From Paraburkholderia nodosa (GTDB taxonomy: Bacteria; Pseudomonadota; Gammaproteobacteria; Burkholderiales; Burkholderiaceae): a stretch of DNA of 64,000 bases. The notes under the pieces are model-generated. The model was not told where the DNA came from. It was given only the letters and a program-made list of their open reading frames with translations, and did no database searches. The stretch lies in the NCBI RefSeq assembly GCF_001718195.1, contig NZ_MCNV01000002.1, positions 558,001-622,000 of the forward strand. Reading direction: 5' to 3'. Position numbers and translations under genes: made by a program. Below, piece by piece: positions 26,600 through 34,451 of this stretch. The stretch's first letter is position 1, and the number at the start of each line of letters is the position of its first letter.

Positions 26600-26608
26600 C
26601 ATCGGCCA
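26593..26608 (-). promoter_or_regulatory. Possible sigma54 promoter of the TonB-dependent receptor
   Basis: The minus strand reads TGGCCGATGTGTTGCA, with GG and GC 10 bp apart and intact TGGC and TTGCA blocks, though the middle of the -24 element is poor. It would give a leader of about 200 nt and overlaps an activator site, so it may be chance. Confidence 0.3.
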
Positions 26609-26678
26609 CGCACGGGGCACCTCGCCGGGAAGCCGGTCAACGGGCTGCATCGCCCGACACGCAACGCTTCGCGGCGAA

Positions 26679-26694
26679 TGGCATACGACTTGCA
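26679..26694 (+). promoter_or_regulatory. Sigma54 (-24/-12) promoter of the PQQ alcohol dehydrogenase operon
   Basis: TGGCATACGACTTGCA matches the -24/-12 consensus with TGGCA and TTGCA intact and the GG/GC pair exactly 10 bp apart. The start would fall near 26705, about 80 nt before the dehydrogenase ATG. Confidence 0.7.
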
Positions 26695-26786
26695 AGAACG
26701 GCAGCGCACCCGGACCGGCCCCATCCCCCGCACATCCAGCCTGACCGCTTCCCGGCCGTGCATCGACAAATATTCAGGAGACGAAG

Positions 26787-28514
26787 ATGAAGAGACGCTC
26801 GGCTGCGGCAAGCCGGCTTGCGACCTGCGCCATGGCCATCGCAGCGGCGATGTCCTTGAACGCGGGCCCAGTGGATGCCGCCTCGGACTATCCGCCCGTG
26901 ACCTATGACCGCCTGACCCGCGCGCAAAGCGACCCGGGCTGGCTCACGTACTACCGCAGCTACAACGGCCAGTCGCACTCGCCGCTCGAGCAGATCGACG
27001 CGTCGAACGTCGGCGAGCTCAAACAGGCGTGGAGCTACCAGTTCCCCGCCGAACTGAAGCAGGGTTTCGAGGCGACGCCCATCGTCAACGGCAACTATCT
27101 CTTCGTCAGTACGCCGAAAGACAACGTCTACGCCTTCGATGCGAAGACGGGTACGCAACTCTGGAAATACGAGCCGAAGCTCGGCGCGGAGTCGTTCAAG
27201 ACCGCGTGCTGCGACGTGGTGAACCGCGGCGTGGCGCTGTACGGCAAGAACGTCTATATCGCCATGCTGAGCGGCGAAATCGCCGCACTCGACGCGAAGA
27301 CCGGCGACGTGGTCTGGAAGAAGCAGATGTTCGAACCGGGCCTCGGCTACGCGTTCTCGCTCGCGCCGCTTGCGCTCGACGGCTCGATCGTCGTGGGCAC
27401 CTCGGGCGGCGAATACGGCATTCGCGGCTATATCGCCGCGCTGAACCCCGACGACGGCGCGATCGCGTGGAAGCGCTACACCATTCCGGGCTCAGGCGAA
27501 AAAGGCGCGGAGACCTGGCCCGACGGCATGCAGGCGCACGGCGGCGGCGCCGCGTGGCTAACCGGCACCTACGACGCCGCGAGCCGCACGCTGTACTGGG
27601 GCGTGGGCAACCCCGGCCCGTGGCTCGCCGCGCTGCGCCCCGGAGACAATCTGTACTCCGATTCACTACTCGCGCTCGACCCGAAGAACGGCAAGCTCAA
27701 ATGGCATTACCAGTACACGAGCAACGACACATGGGACTATGACGGCGTCAACACGCCGATCCTCGCGAACATCCAGTACAAGGGCAAGGATTACGACGCC
27801 ATCATCCACGCCGACCGCAACGGCTTCTTCCACGCCATCGACCGCCAAACGGGCAAGCTGATCTACGCGGAGCCATTCGTGAAGGCGAGCTCGGTCACGG
27901 GCTACACGGACGACGGCAAGCCGATTCAGGACCCGTCGAAATACCCGAAGGCCGGCACGACCATCGATACCTGCCCGAGCTTTCTGGGCGGCAAGAACTG
28001 GTGGTCGGTGTCCTACGATCCGGAGCGGCACATTGCCGTGGTGCCTTCGTTGCACGCGTGCATGAGCCTCTCGGGCAAGTCGGTGAGCTATATGGAAGGT
28101 CTCCCCTATCTCGGCGAAGGCTTCGAAATCAAGCCTGAACCGGGCAGCGAAGGCTATGGCGAGCTGCAGGCCATCGACGTGAACACCGGCAAGAAGCTCT
28201 GGGGCCACTGGAGCAAGATGCCCTGGAACGGCGGCGTGGCGACCACAGCCAGCGGTCTCGCGTTCAGCGGCTCGCTCGACGGCCATCTCTATGCGTTCGA
28301 CGTCGCGACCGGCAAGGTGCTCTGGGAAAGCCCGCAGCTCGCGAGCGGCATCATCGCGCAGCCTTCCGTGTTCGAAGTCGACGGCAAGGAGTATGTCGCC
28401 GTGCTTGCGGGCTACGGCGGCGCGAATCCGATTTGGGGCGGCCCGATGGCCGATGTGGCAAAGGATGTCCCGCGCGGCGGCACGCTCTACGTGTTCGCAC
28501 TGGACCGGGGCTGA
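26787..28514 (+). CDS. PQQ-dependent alcohol dehydrogenase (methanol/ethanol family), probably lanthanide-dependent
   Basis: A 575-residue periplasmic quinoprotein with a signal peptide (about residues 1-32). The eight-bladed propeller is shown by repeated tryptophan-docking motifs (AFDAKTGTQLWKYE, ALDAKTGDVVWKK, ALDPKNGKLKWHYQ, AFDVATGKVLWES). The vicinal disulphide over PQQ is C141-C142 (TACCDVV). Metal ligands are plausible at E209 (GGEYG) and N275 (GNPGPW). The catalytic Asp317 is followed at +2 by Asp319 (TWDYDG); this D-Y-D pattern is established as the mark of lanthanide-dependent XoxF and PedH enzymes, whereas calcium enzymes have Ala or Ser there. It lacks a fused heme domain, so electrons leave to a separate acceptor, probably the next gene products. 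AGGAGACGAAG precedes the ATG. Substrate (methanol, ethanol or others) not assignable. Confidence 0.93.
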   Translation: MKRRSAAASRLATCAMAIAAAMSLNAGPVDAASDYPPVTYDRLTRAQSDPGWLTYYRSYNGQSHSPLEQIDASNVGELKQAWSYQFPAELKQGFEATPIVNGNYLFVSTPKDNVYAFDAKTGTQLWKYEPKLGAESFKTACCDVVNRGVALYGKNVYIAMLSGEIAALDAKTGDVVWKKQMFEPGLGYAFSLAPLALDGSIVVGTSGGEYGIRGYIAALNPDDGAIAWKRYTIPGSGEKGAETWPDGMQAHGGGAAWLTGTYDAASRTLYWGVGNPGPWLAALRPGDNLYSDSLLALDPKNGKLKWHYQYTSNDTWDYDGVNTPILANIQYKGKDYDAIIHADRNGFFHAIDRQTGKLIYAEPFVKASSVTGYTDDGKPIQDPSKYPKAGTTIDTCPSFLGGKNWWSVSYDPERHIAVVPSLHACMSLSGKSVSYMEGLPYLGEGFEIKPEPGSEGYGELQAIDVNTGKKLWGHWSKMPWNGGVATTASGLAFSGSLDGHLYAFDVATGKVLWESPQLASGIIAQPSVFEVDGKEYVAVLAGYGGANPIWGGPMADVAKDVPRGGTLYVFALDRG

Positions 28515-28608
28515 ACCTGGGCTGAACGACGTTCTCGCCTTTCGCCGCACGCTTGTGCGCAAGCCACCGCGCTTGCGTGCGGCCCCGACTTCACTGGAAC
28601 ACACGATC

Positions 28609-29829
28609 ATGAATATCCGGATCACCTGGCTCGCCGTGGCCGCCGCGCTCGCGGCAGGCGGCGCGCATACCAGCGCCCATGCGGCGGCGAACGCCGTGCG
28701 TGTCTGCACGTTGCCGGGCAGCCCCACGGCCGCGCTCGACCAGGCCGTCGCGCGCGCCGTGCTGAAAACCGCTGGCGTGGTTGCGACGTTCGTCACCCAC
28801 GGCATCGACGACGATGGCGGCGACGACGGCATCTCGGCGCACGAACTCGCCAGCGCGCTGGGCCGCGACTGCGATCTCGTTGCGGGCTTCCCGCGCTCGA
28901 GCGTCGCCGATGCGTCGGGTTCGCAGATGATTTTCTCGCAGGGCTACTTGCGCTCGGGCTATGTCAGCGTCACGCTACGCCACCCGCGCGCCGCCACGCC
29001 CGCTGCCGACGGCAAGGAAACGGTCGCGGCGACCTGGTCGAGCCCGTCGCAACTCATCGCCGTGCAGGAGAAGAACGCGCGCTTCGACCTGGAGAACACC
29101 TCCGAACTGACCGTCGACGCGGTCGCGAAAGGGCGCGCGCAGCGCGCGATCGTCTGGTATCCGGCCGTCGTGGCTTACCAGCGCGCGCATCCGCAACATC
29201 AATTCGCGGTCGCGGCGACGGCCTCGCCGTATGCCGACTGGCATCTCGTGTTCGCTTCCGGGGCCGGCATGCGTGCGCTGCAATCGCGCATCGACGACGC
29301 CCTTGCACGCATGAACGAAGACGGCCGTCTCGCCGCACTCACGCGCGGCTGGACGCTGCCGGACAGCGCCGCGAGCGAGGCGCATTCGAGTGCGCCATCG
29401 CTCGAAAGCACGAAAGCCTCGTATGGGCGCAGCGCCATGCACGGCCCAGGCGCCATCATCAAGGTCGCTGCAACGACTGGCGGCAACGCGCCCGCATTCG
29501 ATCACGAACAGGTCGAGCACGGCCAGCATCTTTATTCGGAATCCTGTGCGAAATGCCACGGCGCGCAACTCGAGGGCATTACAGCGCCCGCGCTGAGCGG
29601 CCCGGCCTTCGCCCCGGCTGCGAATTCGCATTTGACCATCGGCGGCATCTATCAGTACATGTCGACCAACATGCCGGCCGACCGCCCGGGCAAGATGACC
29701 GATCAGGAGTACGCCGATTTGATGGCCTTCCTGCTCTACACGAACGGCTATGACACGGGCGATGCGAAGCTCACTTCCGAAGCCGCGCAATTGTCGACCA
29801 CGCCGCTCAACGCCGGACCGCGCCACTAA
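28609..29829 (+). CDS. Fusion of a XoxJ-like periplasmic-binding domain and a cytochrome c domain
   Basis: A 406-residue exported protein. After a signal peptide (cleavage near AHAAA, residue 27) comes a domain to about residue 255 that resembles substrate-binding-type proteins associated with quinoprotein dehydrogenases (VRVCTLPGS start, RDCDLVAGFPRS, QLIAVQEKN, AIVWYPAVVAYQR, ADWHLVFASG). A linker of about 40 residues leads to a monoheme cytochrome c domain with CAKCH at 313-317 and Met ligand candidates in TNMPADRPGKM (355/363). In lanthanide methylotrophs these two functions are usually separate proteins, XoxJ and XoxG. Residues 68-79 resemble an EF-hand loop. It lies 94 bp after the dehydrogenase and is likely its electron acceptor and/or maturation partner. 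Confidence 0.82.
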   Translation: MNIRITWLAVAAALAAGGAHTSAHAAANAVRVCTLPGSPTAALDQAVARAVLKTAGVVATFVTHGIDDDGGDDGISAHELASALGRDCDLVAGFPRSSVADASGSQMIFSQGYLRSGYVSVTLRHPRAATPAADGKETVAATWSSPSQLIAVQEKNARFDLENTSELTVDAVAKGRAQRAIVWYPAVVAYQRAHPQHQFAVAATASPYADWHLVFASGAGMRALQSRIDDALARMNEDGRLAALTRGWTLPDSAASEAHSSAPSLESTKASYGRSAMHGPGAIIKVAATTGGNAPAFDHEQVEHGQHLYSESCAKCHGAQLEGITAPALSGPAFAPAANSHLTIGGIYQYMSTNMPADRPGKMTDQEYADLMAFLLYTNGYDTGDAKLTSEAAQLSTTPLNAGPRH

Positions 29830-29848
29830 CGCAACTCAGGAAACCAGC

Positions 29849-30163
29849 ATGATCTCCCGCAATCGCAGAACCTTCATCCTTCACACCGCCGGTCTTTGCG
29901 CCGCGCTCGCCACGGCCGGGCGCGCACTCGCGGGCCCCGCCCTCGTCGACGAGAACGACACCACCGCGAAGTCGCTGGGCTACCGCGCCAAAGCCAGTAG
30001 CGTTGACGCAGGCAAGTTTCCGAAGTACGCAGCGGGTCAGCGCTGCGCGAGTTGCCGCTTCTATGCCGGCGCGGCGGCCGACGCCTCGGGCGCGTGCCCG
30101 ATGTTCCCGGGCAAGGCAGTGGCCGCCGACGGCTGGTGCAACGTCTACGCCCCACGGGCCTGA
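29849..30163 (+). CDS. High-potential iron-sulfur protein (HiPIP), Tat-exported
   Basis: A 104-residue periplasmic 4Fe-4S electron carrier. The N terminus SRNRRTFILHTAGLCAALATAGRALA is a twin-arginine signal, so the cluster is inserted before export. Four cluster cysteines follow the HiPIP spacing: CASC, then SGAC, then DGWC (CASCRFY...SGACPMFPG...DGWCNVY). It starts 19 bp after the cytochrome-fusion stop and is probably co-transcribed with it and the dehydrogenase, suggesting it takes electrons from the cytochrome domain or dehydrogenase toward the respiratory chain. Confidence 0.92.
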   Translation: MISRNRRTFILHTAGLCAALATAGRALAGPALVDENDTTAKSLGYRAKASSVDAGKFPKYAAGQRCASCRFYAGAAADASGACPMFPGKAVAADGWCNVYAPRA

Positions 30164-30183
30164 GTGCCCGCCACCACGCGCGC

Positions 30184-30353
30184 TCACAGCGCCATGCCGC
30201 CGTCGATGGTGAGGCTCGACCCCGTCAAATAGCCGGACTCCTTGCGCGCGAGCCACGCAACGAGCCCGGCAATCTCGTCCGGGTCCGCCGCGCGCTTGAG
30301 CGGAATGAGCGGTTTAATTACCTCGATGTGCTCGGCGGTCATGTCGGTGATCG
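30184..30353 (-). pseudogene. C-terminal remnant of a short-chain dehydrogenase/reductase
   Basis: Only the last 55 or so residues remain: ITDMTAEHIEVIKPLIPLKRAADPDEIAGLVAWLARKESGYLTGSSLTIDGGMAL is the end of a FabG-like SDR, with the substrate-loop PLKRAADPDEIAG and the terminal GSSLTIDGG. The nucleotide-binding and catalytic parts are missing; homology stops at about 30351, where metallophosphoesterase sequence begins on the opposite strand. The open frame continues to 30507 but that part is antisense to the next remnant. Confidence 0.75.
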
Positions 30354-30355
30354 CG

Positions 30356-30953
30356 CAAACGGCGGACCGGTTGATGCAGCTTGGGTTGCCCACGATACGC
30401 GGCAACCACGAAAGACAGCTGCTTGGCGCGGATGGCACTCGCATGGGGCCATCGGACCGCTTTGCGCGGCGTGCTGAGCGAAGCACAGCTGGAATGGGTC
30501 GGCGCATTGCCTGCCACGCTATGGCTCGAAAGCGACGTGCTGCTCGTGCACGGCACGCCGCAGGACGACCTCTCCTGTTTCCTCGAAACCGTCACGGCCA
30601 GCGGATGCCGAACGGCCACGCATAGCGAGGTCAGACGCCGCGCGGCCGAAGTCGAGGCGGCGTTGATCTTGTGCGGCCATACGCATCTCGCGCGCACGAT
30701 GCAGCTGGCCGACGGCCGCCTCATCGTAAACCCAGGCAGCGTCGGCCTGCCCGCATACGAAGACACGCATCCGTTTGCGCATCGTATGGAAACGGGGACG
30801 CCGCATGCGCGCGACGCGAGCGTCACCCGTACCGCGCGCGGCTGGGACGTGGAGTTTCGCGCCGTGGAGTACGACGGGCACGCGGCGGCCGAACGTGCGG
30901 CCGCCAATGGCCGGCCCGACTGGGCAGCGGCGCTTCGCACCGGTTATTGCTGA
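30356..30953 (+). pseudogene. Metallophosphoesterase remnant, headless and frameshifted
   Basis: Residues from the calcineurin-like phosphoesterase family: TADRLMQLGLPTIRGNHERQLL (GNHE motif) in one frame, then after about 30470 a +1 shift to SEAQLEWVGALPATLW, LLVHGTPQDD, LILCGHTHLARTM (GHxH motif) and LIVNPGSVGLPAYED in the next frame. One extra base near TTTGCGCGGC explains the shift. The first metal-binding motifs (DxH and GDxxD) are absent because the 5' end is lost at the junction with the SDR remnant. The gene is therefore very unlikely to be functional. Confidence 0.78.
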
Positions 30954-30990
30954 TCGTTTTTGCCGATGCTGGGCGCCGCGCATCGGCAGA

Positions 30991-31980
30991 CTACACCGTC
31001 ACCACGATCTTGCCGAACTGCCCATTGGTTTCGAGGTAGCGGTGTGCATCCACAATCTGGTCGAACGTGAACGTGCGATCGATGACGGGCTTGAGCGCGC
31101 CGCTTTCGAGTCCCTTTAGCACGTATTCCACCGCGGCCTTGCGGCGCTCTGCGTCGCCGCTGGTGAGCCAGATGTTGTGGGCCTTCACGCTCACGACCTT
31201 CGCGATCATCTCCAGCACGGGCAGCGTCGTGGCACGTTCATCGAGCGCGCCGTAGAGATACGCGATCCCCTGGAAAGACAGCGCCGAGATCAGCTTCGCG
31301 AAGTTCGGGCCACCGACCGGATCGAAAACGACACGCGCCCCCTTGCCGCCGGTGATGCGCATGATTTCGTCCAGCAGATCCGTCTCGTCGGTCACGACCA
31401 CGTGCGCCGCGCCTGCGTCGAGCAACGGCTGTTTCTTGGCGGCGTGACGCGTGACTGCGATCGACGTCGCACCGGCGTAGTTCGCGATCTGGATCGCCGC
31501 GAGTCCGACGCTGCTCGACGCGGCCGGCACGACGACGTAATCGCCGGCGCCCACCTTCGCATCTTCGATCAACGCGCCGTATGCGGTGACGAACATCATC
31601 CACACCGACGCGGCCTCAGCGAACGAAAGCGATTCAGGATGCCTGACGACTGCATAGTCCGGCACGACGATGCTTTCTCCATATGTGAAGTACTGATTCA
31701 TCGAAAACGACGGGATCACGTTGACCTTGTCTCCCGGTGCGATGCCGACTACTCCCTCGCCCACGGCGTCGACGATGCCGGCCGCTTCGTACCCGAGTCC
31801 TGCCGGAAAGCGCACGGGCTCGATGTACTGGTCGGCGCGCCACATCGATTCCGCGCGATTCAGGCCAATGGCTTTCACGTCGATGCGAACTTCGCCGGGG
31901 CCAGGGGCGCGTACCGGTTCGTCCACGAATTGCAGTACTTCCGGGCCACCTGCTTGTGCAAACCTGACTGTGCGTGACAT
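30991..31980 (-). CDS. Zinc-independent MDR-family quinone oxidoreductase / alcohol dehydrogenase-like protein
   Basis: A 329-residue medium-chain dehydrogenase/reductase. The GroES-like N-terminal domain (APGPGEVRIDVKAIGLNRAE, GYEAAGIVDAVGEG) is followed by the NADPH-binding Rossmann domain (VVVPAASSSVGLAAIQIANYAGATSIAVT). The catalytic-zinc cysteine and structural-zinc cysteine cluster are absent, which points to a quinone oxidoreductase or enoyl reductase role. The ATG at 31980 has GGAG 6 nt upstream. It lies 41 bp downstream of an old-yellow-enzyme remnant on the same strand. Confidence 0.87.
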   Translation of the reverse strand: MSRTVRFAQAGGPEVLQFVDEPVRAPGPGEVRIDVKAIGLNRAESMWRADQYIEPVRFPAGLGYEAAGIVDAVGEGVVGIAPGDKVNVIPSFSMNQYFTYGESIVVPDYAVVRHPESLSFAEAASVWMMFVTAYGALIEDAKVGAGDYVVVPAASSSVGLAAIQIANYAGATSIAVTRHAAKKQPLLDAGAAHVVVTDETDLLDEIMRITGGKGARVVFDPVGGPNFAKLISALSFQGIAYLYGALDERATTLPVLEMIAKVVSVKAHNIWLTSGDAERRKAAVEYVLKGLESGALKPVIDRTFTFDQIVDAHRYLETNGQFGKIVVTV

Positions 31981-32021
31981 GACTGACTCCTGCTTCGATT
32001 GATGAGGACGTAATGGGCGCA

Positions 32022-32205
32022 TCACAGGCTCACCGCGGCCTGCGAGTTCGACTGATGATTCGGGAAATCCGGGTCATGCTTTTCGTCGCTGCCCCGGAAT
32101 GCTGCGCGCACATAGGGCGTAAGCGGCAGTTTGTGCTTCAGACGATACGGCAAGTTCGGGTTTGACGAGAAATGCCTGCCAAACGCCACGATCGCTTCGG
32201 CGCGA
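32022..32205 (-). pseudogene. C-terminal remnant of an NADH:flavin oxidoreductase (old yellow enzyme)
   Basis: About 60 residues ending at a TAA/TGA stop: AEAIVAFGRHFSSNPNLPYRLKHKLPLTPYVRAAFRG then DEKHDPDFPNHQ. AFGRHFSSNPNLPYRL matches the FMN-binding end of old yellow enzymes (usual form AFGRPFIANPDLPRRL). The barrel upstream is absent; sequence before 32205 gives no OYE homology in any frame. Probably once the partner of the adjacent oxidoreductase. Confidence 0.65.
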
Positions 32206-32346
32206 CGCCGTCTGCTGGACAATCGGCGGGCGCACGGCGGCGCAATGCTCGTTGCGCCGCGTCCGCATCGTGCCGTCCGTTCCGGGCGGCCCGCGCTACA
32301 GCATTTTCGAAGTGCTCTGAGCCACGCGCTGGGCCGCTGCCGCGCC

Positions 32347-34068
32347 TCACGCCGCGCCGATATGCGGCTGCAGCGCCTTGAGCCAGCACGCCACCACCAC
32401 CGCCCCGCCATCGGGCGTCCCGATCGCCCGCGCGCCGAGATAGCTTGCCCGGCCCGCGCGCGGCGTCATTTGCGCCGTGCTTTTCGCACCGGACTCCGCG
32501 GCGCTCACCGCCTGCGCCCACGCCTCGCCCACAGGGCGCGCCGACTTTAAGGCGCTTTCCAACGCATCGACGGCGGGTACGAGCGCATCGAGCATCGTGC
32601 GGTCGCCGGGTTTCGCGCCGCCCAGTTCGCTGATCGCCTGAGCCGCAGCGCGCATGGCTGCCGCCCAATCCAGCGCGCCGGGCTGCGCTTGCTCGCCGAG
32701 CGTGCGCGAGGCGCGCAACAGCGCAGTTGCGTAGAACGGCCCGGAACTGCCTGCTATCGCACGGCGCAATGCCGTGCCGAGCGCGGCGAGCGCGCTGCCC
32801 GGCGAGCCGAGCGCGCCCGGGGGTAGGGCGAGCATGGCCTGCGCGGCGCGCTGCATGCTCGCGCCCAGATCGCCGTCGCCGGCTCGGGAATCGAGGTCCG
32901 TAAAAATCGCTTCGTTCTCGATCAATGCGTGCGCAACGGCATCGAGCGCCGGCTTCAGACGCTGCGCCCATGCAACGCTCGCCGCGTCCGCAGGCGTCGC
33001 GCCCGACTCGGCGCCCGCATCGGCTGCCGAAAACGCCGGCTCGATGCGGATTCGCCGGTTGACCGTGCCGACGCCGGGCCACGCGCGCGCTTCGGTGGCG
33101 GCGTCGAGCAGCGCCAGCTTCGCATCGTCGAGCCGCAGCACGGAGATCGAACAGCCCGGCATGTCGAGCGCCGAGAGAAACGTGCCGGTCCATGCCCGCT
33201 CGACGGTCACGTGACGGCGATTCAGGCTCTCGAATGCATCGCGCATGATGATCGCCAGCTCCATCGCCGGTGTCGCGCCCAGTCCGTTCACGAGCAGCGC
33301 CACGCGCTCGCCGCCTTTCAACGCCAGGTCTTCGACGATGTTGGCGAGCAGCGTTTCCGTCAATTCGCCCGCCGCCATCGGCACCGTGCGCTCCACGCCT
33401 TTCTCGCCGTGGATGCCCATGCCGAGTTCGATCTCGTCGTCGGCGAGGCGAAAGCCGGCTTGCTGAGCGCCGGGCAGCGTGCAGCCATCGAGCGCCACGC
33501 CCATCGTGCCGAGATTCTCGGCCACGCCGCGCGCAATCGCGGCCACGAGGCCCAGCGCGTCGCCCCGCGCCGCCGCCGCGCCCGCGATCTTGTGCACGAG
33601 CACCGTCCCCGCAATGCCGCGCCGCTGATTGCGCTCCGTATGCCCGCGCAGCGACACGTCGTCGGCCACGATGACGATTTCGACCGGAATACCCTCGGCT
33701 CGCGCCAGTTCGGCCGCGAGGCCGAAATTGAGCCGGTCCCCCGTGTAGTTCTTCACGATGAGCAGCGCGCCGTTCGGACCCGCGCTCGCGCGAATTGCGG
33801 CCAGCACGGCGTCGGTGGAGGGCGACGTGAACACTTCGCCGCACACGGCGGCGGTGAGCATGCCTTGTCCGACGTAACCGCCATGCGCGGGCTCGTGGCC
33901 GCTGCCGCCACCCGAAATCACGGCGACGTTGCGCTCGGCCGGGCTGGGCAGTGGGTTGCGAACGAGCACGTTTTCGTTGCCGAGCACGGCGACATGCGGC
34001 GCAGTACGCGCAATGCCCTCGAGCATTTCGTGCACCACTGACGACGGATCGTTGACGAGTTTCTTCAT
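32347..34068 (-). CDS. Dihydroxyacetone kinase, fused DhaK-DhaL (ATP-dependent type)
   Basis: A 573-residue kinase phosphorylating dihydroxyacetone (or a related ketose/triose). The DhaK half (about 1-330) begins MKKLVNDPSSVVHEMLEGI, with VISGGGSGHEPAHGGYVG and LGMGIHGEKGVER; the His of GIHGE is the residue that binds the substrate covalently. The DhaL half (about 360-573) carries the nucleotide/Mg2+ aspartates in TDLDSRAGDGDLGASM and ends with PRAGRASYLGARAIGTPDGGA. Such fusions use ATP rather than a PTS phosphoryl donor. AAGGGA is 6-7 nt before the ATG. The gene stands alone. Confidence 0.93.
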   Translation of the reverse strand: MKKLVNDPSSVVHEMLEGIARTAPHVAVLGNENVLVRNPLPSPAERNVAVISGGGSGHEPAHGGYVGQGMLTAAVCGEVFTSPSTDAVLAAIRASAGPNGALLIVKNYTGDRLNFGLAAELARAEGIPVEIVIVADDVSLRGHTERNQRRGIAGTVLVHKIAGAAAARGDALGLVAAIARGVAENLGTMGVALDGCTLPGAQQAGFRLADDEIELGMGIHGEKGVERTVPMAAGELTETLLANIVEDLALKGGERVALLVNGLGATPAMELAIIMRDAFESLNRRHVTVERAWTGTFLSALDMPGCSISVLRLDDAKLALLDAATEARAWPGVGTVNRRIRIEPAFSAADAGAESGATPADAASVAWAQRLKPALDAVAHALIENEAIFTDLDSRAGDGDLGASMQRAAQAMLALPPGALGSPGSALAALGTALRRAIAGSSGPFYATALLRASRTLGEQAQPGALDWAAAMRAAAQAISELGGAKPGDRTMLDALVPAVDALESALKSARPVGEAWAQAVSAAESGAKSTAQMTPRAGRASYLGARAIGTPDGGAVVVACWLKALQPHIGAA

Positions 34069-34445
34069 GAGAGTCCCTTGAACGAGTAACCGGGGGCAAA
34101 AACAAGGGGCAGAAGCGAGGGGCAAAACGACGGGACCGTGCGCGCTCCCTTCACGCCAATGAACGTATTGAAGCACGGGCATCGAATGCGTTCCGGATGC
34201 CTGCCCCACACGTAGCGCCAGCATCCAGGCCTCTAGGTAAAAACACCCATCAAAGAGGCACGCGGAATACCCGTTATTCAGACAGTATCGACCGATCACG
34301 GACTTGCCGTGCCTTCGCGGTCTGCATGCCTGGAACACATGGCCCCTCTGCCCGCCTCCCGCGCTGATGCGGGTGCATTCACCAGTAACCTGCCCACTCC
34401 GGCCGAGCAACGCGGCGCGAGTGGCGATGTGCCGAATCGCGTTGC
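34069..34445. other. 377-bp intergenic region between divergent dhaKL and GGDEF/EAL genes
   Basis: No reading frame with coding character. The part near dhaKL has two imperfect repeats of GGGGCAAAA/AGGGGCA on the plus strand (34090-34130). I see no convincing -24/-12 or palindromic operator. It must contain both promoters. Confidence 0.5.
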
Positions 34446-34451
34446 GTGGCG

